From Bacteroidia bacterium (lineage in GTDB: Bacteria; Bacteroidota; Bacteroidia; Chitinophagales; Saprospiraceae): a stretch of 9,136 nt of DNA. The position numbers and the translations under genes are program-made. Positions 7,365 through 9,136 of the stretch are shown piece by piece. The stretch is from contig JAUILM010000185.1 of the NCBI GenBank assembly GCA_030432855.1, forward strand, positions 1 to 9,136, given 5' to 3'. The first letter of the stretch is position 1. Each line of letters opens with the position of its first letter. The notes beneath the pieces were generated by a model. The model made no database searches. It had not been told where the DNA came from and saw only the letters and a program-made list of their open reading frames with translations.

Positions 7365-7475
7365 CTATTTATGTGCATTAAGAATACGACGAACAGTACT
7401 CCTTACCGGTTTATCCCTTTGATCGGATTTGCCCGAAAAGATCTCTAACATTTTGCTTTGATTAATTGATGTCAT
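7365..7475 (-). CDS. Possible small protein (36 aa), unrecognised
   Basis: An open frame of 36 codons plus stop in the xylA upstream region, starting at the ATG at 7475. The same frame is open further upstream to an ATG at 7589, but that part overlaps the oxidoreductase gene on the other strand. The product is basic and polar, ending in KPVRSTVRRILNAHK, with no membrane segment or signal peptide. The tail vaguely resembles the recognition-helix pattern STVxRxLN of LacI-type regulators, but the rest does not fit, so no function is claimed. It may be a non-coding leader or a gene remnant. Confidence 0.2.
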   Translation of the reverse strand: MTSINQSKMLEIFSGKSDQRDKPVRSTVRRILNAHK

Positions 7476-7492
7476 GATGTGGCCTAGATCAC

Positions 7493-7502
7493 TTTCATGA
7501 AA
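7493..7502. promoter_or_regulatory. TTTCATGAAA palindrome upstream of the oxidoreductase gene
   Basis: A perfect 10-bp palindrome ending 21 bp before the ATG at 7524. The position would suit an operator in the leader, but the sequence is short and AT-rich and could be chance. Confidence 0.2.
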
Positions 7503-7523
7503 CTTAAAAAATGATATAAATAT

Positions 7524-8666
7524 ATGTGCCGAAAAATTAGAATGGGAATGGTTGGCGGCGGACGTGGGGCTTTCATCGGAGCCGTACACCGCATGGCGGC
7601 AGCACTCGATGGTGAAATTGAGCTGGTCTGTGGTGCCTTTAGTAGTGACCCCGAGAAGTCCAGGCTTTCAGGTGCCGATCTGTATCTGGATCCGGATCGC
7701 GTCTATGGTAGTTATAAGGAAATGATTGAGAAGGAAAAAGCCCTTCCTGAAGATGTGAGAATGGATTTTATATCCATTGTAACTCCAAATCATATGCACT
7801 ATGGTCCTGCCAAGATGGCTTTGGAAAATGGATTTCACGTGGTTTGTGACAAGCCACTTTGTTTTGATATGGATGAGGCCCTTGAATTGGAAAAAATGGT
7901 CGAGGAATCCAACCTCATCTTTGCACTTACACATAATTATACGGGTTACCCACTGGTGAAGCAGGCCCGTAAAATGGTTGAGAACGGTGATCTGGGTGAC
8001 ATCCGGAAAATAGTAGTAGAGTATCCTCAGGGTTGGCTTAGTACTGTCGTGGAAAACAAGCAGGCAGACTGGCGAACAGATCCAAAACGATCAGGTATAG
8101 CGGGTTGTATGGGAGATATTGGTACACATGCTGAAAACCTGGCAGAATACATTACAGGTCTGAAGATTGTGGAACTCTGTGCAGATCTCAACATTTTTGT
8201 ACCCGGTCGCCAATTGGACGATGATGGGAACGTACTCTTGCGATTTGATAATGGTGCTCGAGGAATACTATTTGCCAGCCAGGTGGCCATTGGTGAAGAA
8301 AACAATCTTCGCATCCGGGTATATGGTACCAAATCAGGCATCGAGTGGGCCCAGCAGGAACCCAATACACTACTGGTAAAACATGGAGATAAGCCGATGC
8401 AGGTACTGCGTACCGGAGTGGGAGATTTATACGAAGAATCCACGGCCCATACACGGATTCCGGCAGGACATCCAGAAGGATACCTGGAGGCTTTTGCCAA
8501 TATCTATCGAAATTTTGCAAAATGTGTACAAGCCCAGGTGAGTGGAGAAGAGGTAAATCCCCTGTACCAGGATTTTCCTACCGTCAGTGATGGCGTGAGA
8601 GGTATGCAATTCATCAATAAAGTGGTGGAATCATCCAACAGTGATGATAAGTGGATTTCATTCTAA
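7524..8666 (+). CDS. Gfo/Idh/MocA family oxidoreductase
   Basis: A 380-residue cytoplasmic NAD(P)-dependent dehydrogenase of the Gfo/Idh/MocA family, which oxidises sugars, polyols or their derivatives. The N-terminal Rossmann domain (about 5-135) has a glycine-rich dinucleotide loop VGGGRGAFIG (10-19), the IVTPNHMHYGPA strand (85-96) and DKP (109-111), the variant of the conserved EKP motif whose lysine sits in the active site. The C-terminal alpha/beta domain (about 136-365) carries GCMGDIGTHAENL (194-206), with Asp198 and His202 in the usual catalytic positions. There is no Tat or Sec signal, unlike exported glycoside oxidases of this family. PAGHPEGYLEAFANIY (313-328) is a block I associate with members paired with a TIM-barrel isomerase, which is what lies 35 bp downstream. 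The two are almost certainly one operon. The start gives the typical short N-terminus; Met7 is a possible alternative. The substrate is unknown. Confidence 0.92.
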   Translation: MCRKIRMGMVGGGRGAFIGAVHRMAAALDGEIELVCGAFSSDPEKSRLSGADLYLDPDRVYGSYKEMIEKEKALPEDVRMDFISIVTPNHMHYGPAKMALENGFHVVCDKPLCFDMDEALELEKMVEESNLIFALTHNYTGYPLVKQARKMVENGDLGDIRKIVVEYPQGWLSTVVENKQADWRTDPKRSGIAGCMGDIGTHAENLAEYITGLKIVELCADLNIFVPGRQLDDDGNVLLRFDNGARGILFASQVAIGEENNLRIRVYGTKSGIEWAQQEPNTLLVKHGDKPMQVLRTGVGDLYEESTAHTRIPAGHPEGYLEAFANIYRNFAKCVQAQVSGEEVNPLYQDFPTVSDGVRGMQFINKVVESSNSDDKWISF

Positions 8667-8701
8667 TCAGTAGCATAAGATTAACTCTATAAAAATTTAA
8701 A

Positions 8702-9136
8702 ATGAAGAATATAAAAGGACCGGCAATTTTCCTTGCTCAATTTGCAGGTGATGAAGCTCCATATAACAGTTTGGAAGGCCTTTGTAAGTGGGCATCAGAT
8801 TTTGGATATATAGGCGTTCAAATTCCGACATGGGATGGACGAATTATCGACCTGAAGAAAGCGGGGGAAAGCAAGGATTATTGTGATGATTTTAAAGGTC
8901 GTGCTGCAGAGTTTGGCATTGAGATCACTGAGCTCTCAACCCATCTGCAAGGTCAGCTGGTAGCTGTACATCCTGCATACGACGTGATGTTTGATGGGTT
9001 TGCTCCCCCGGACGTAAGAAACAACCCCAAAGCTCGCACAGAGTGGGCTGTTCAGCAGCTCAAGTATGCAGCAAATGCGAGTCGTCATATGGGAATCGAT
9101 GTACATGCTACATTTTCGGGTGCACTCATCTGGCAT
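8702..9136 (+). CDS. Sugar phosphate isomerase/epimerase-like TIM-barrel protein (partial, 3' end cut)
   Basis: The first 145 codons of a gene that runs off the right edge with no stop. The start is the ATG at 8702, 35 bp after the oxidoreductase stop. The product begins MKNIKGPAIFLAQF and continues with GDEAPYNSLEGLCKWASDFG, GVQIPTWDGR (38-47), ITELSTHLQGQLVAVHPAYD (75-94) and HATFSGALIWH at the cut end. This is the AP-endonuclease-2-like xylose isomerase family (Pfam PF01261 type), in which members isomerise or epimerise sugars or keto-sugars using a divalent metal. The conserved acidic and histidine metal ligands of the barrel's later strands lie beyond the window. It is missed by searches that need a stop codon. 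Close pairing with a Gfo/Idh/MocA dehydrogenase suggests consecutive steps on one substrate; the reaction is not known. Confidence 0.9.
   Translation, partial: MKNIKGPAIFLAQFAGDEAPYNSLEGLCKWASDFGYIGVQIPTWDGRIIDLKKAGESKDYCDDFKGRAAEFGIEITELSTHLQGQLVAVHPAYDVMFDGFAPPDVRNNPKARTEWAVQQLKYAANASRHMGIDVHATFSGALIWH

Larger units (their letters stand above)
7196..7523. promoter_or_regulatory. Divergent intergenic region, xylA / Gfo-Idh-MocA gene
   Basis: This 328-bp AT-rich stretch must hold the xylA and oxidoreductase promoters. I found no exact TAnnTTTG box. A plus-strand near-match, TTTG then 21 bases then TTGCTTTG, ends at about 7460 and could serve the oxidoreductase gene. The region also contains a possible 36-codon minus-strand frame (7365-7475), an imperfect inverted repeat (7327-7341 with 7381-7393) and the palindrome TTTCATGAAA (7493-7502), 21 bp before the oxidoreductase start. 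Confidence 0.45.

Noticed and set aside
8027..8500. 157-codon minus-strand open frame
   Set aside because: It is a shadow of the oxidoreductase gene; the product is low in recognisable features while the plus strand encodes a clear family member.

Overview
The window reads as a chromosomal segment of a Bacteroidota bacterium, probably a free-living sugar-degrading lineage such as the Cytophagia or Saprospiria. This is inferred from gene content (an exported DUF1080 protein, a Gfo/Idh/MocA dehydrogenase paired with a TIM-barrel isomerase, xylose isomerase), from the mostly Shine-Dalgarno-poor starts, and from AT-rich intergenic DNA around moderate-GC genes. No rRNA, tRNA, insertion sequence, phage gene or CRISPR array was seen, and no gene looks broken.

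Left part (1-2555, minus strand): the end of a surface-polysaccharide cluster. A Wzx-type flippase gene is followed 64 bp downstream by a Wzz-type chain-length/co-polymerase gene, both reading leftward out of the window. An ATG on the minus strand at position 4 may start a further gene, but only four bases of it are present.

Middle (2660-5690): an exported DUF1080 (3-keto-glycoside hydrolase/lyase family) protein on plus, convergent with a classical NADP-type short-chain dehydrogenase on minus. The SDR is divergent from a 12-helix MFS permease on plus. The 341-bp (or 287-bp, depending on the SDR start) space between SDR and MFS holds a nested imperfect hairpin next to a perfect AT-rich palindrome.

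Right part (5691-9136): xylose isomerase (xylA) on minus, convergent with the MFS gene across two hairpin terminators. A 328-bp divergent intergenic region follows. Then come a Gfo/Idh/MocA oxidoreductase and, 35 bp downstream on the same strand, the first 145 codons of a sugar phosphate isomerase/epimerase-like TIM-barrel protein cut by the window edge.

Together the right two-thirds looks like a monosaccharide/glycoside utilisation neighbourhood: an uptake permease, an aldose-ketose isomerase, a sugar or polyol dehydrogenase with a partner isomerase, and a periplasmic DUF1080 enzyme. All families are known. The links between them, especially a possible 3-keto-sugar (oxidative deglycosylation) route, are inference. 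No xylulokinase and no recognisable regulator lie within the window.
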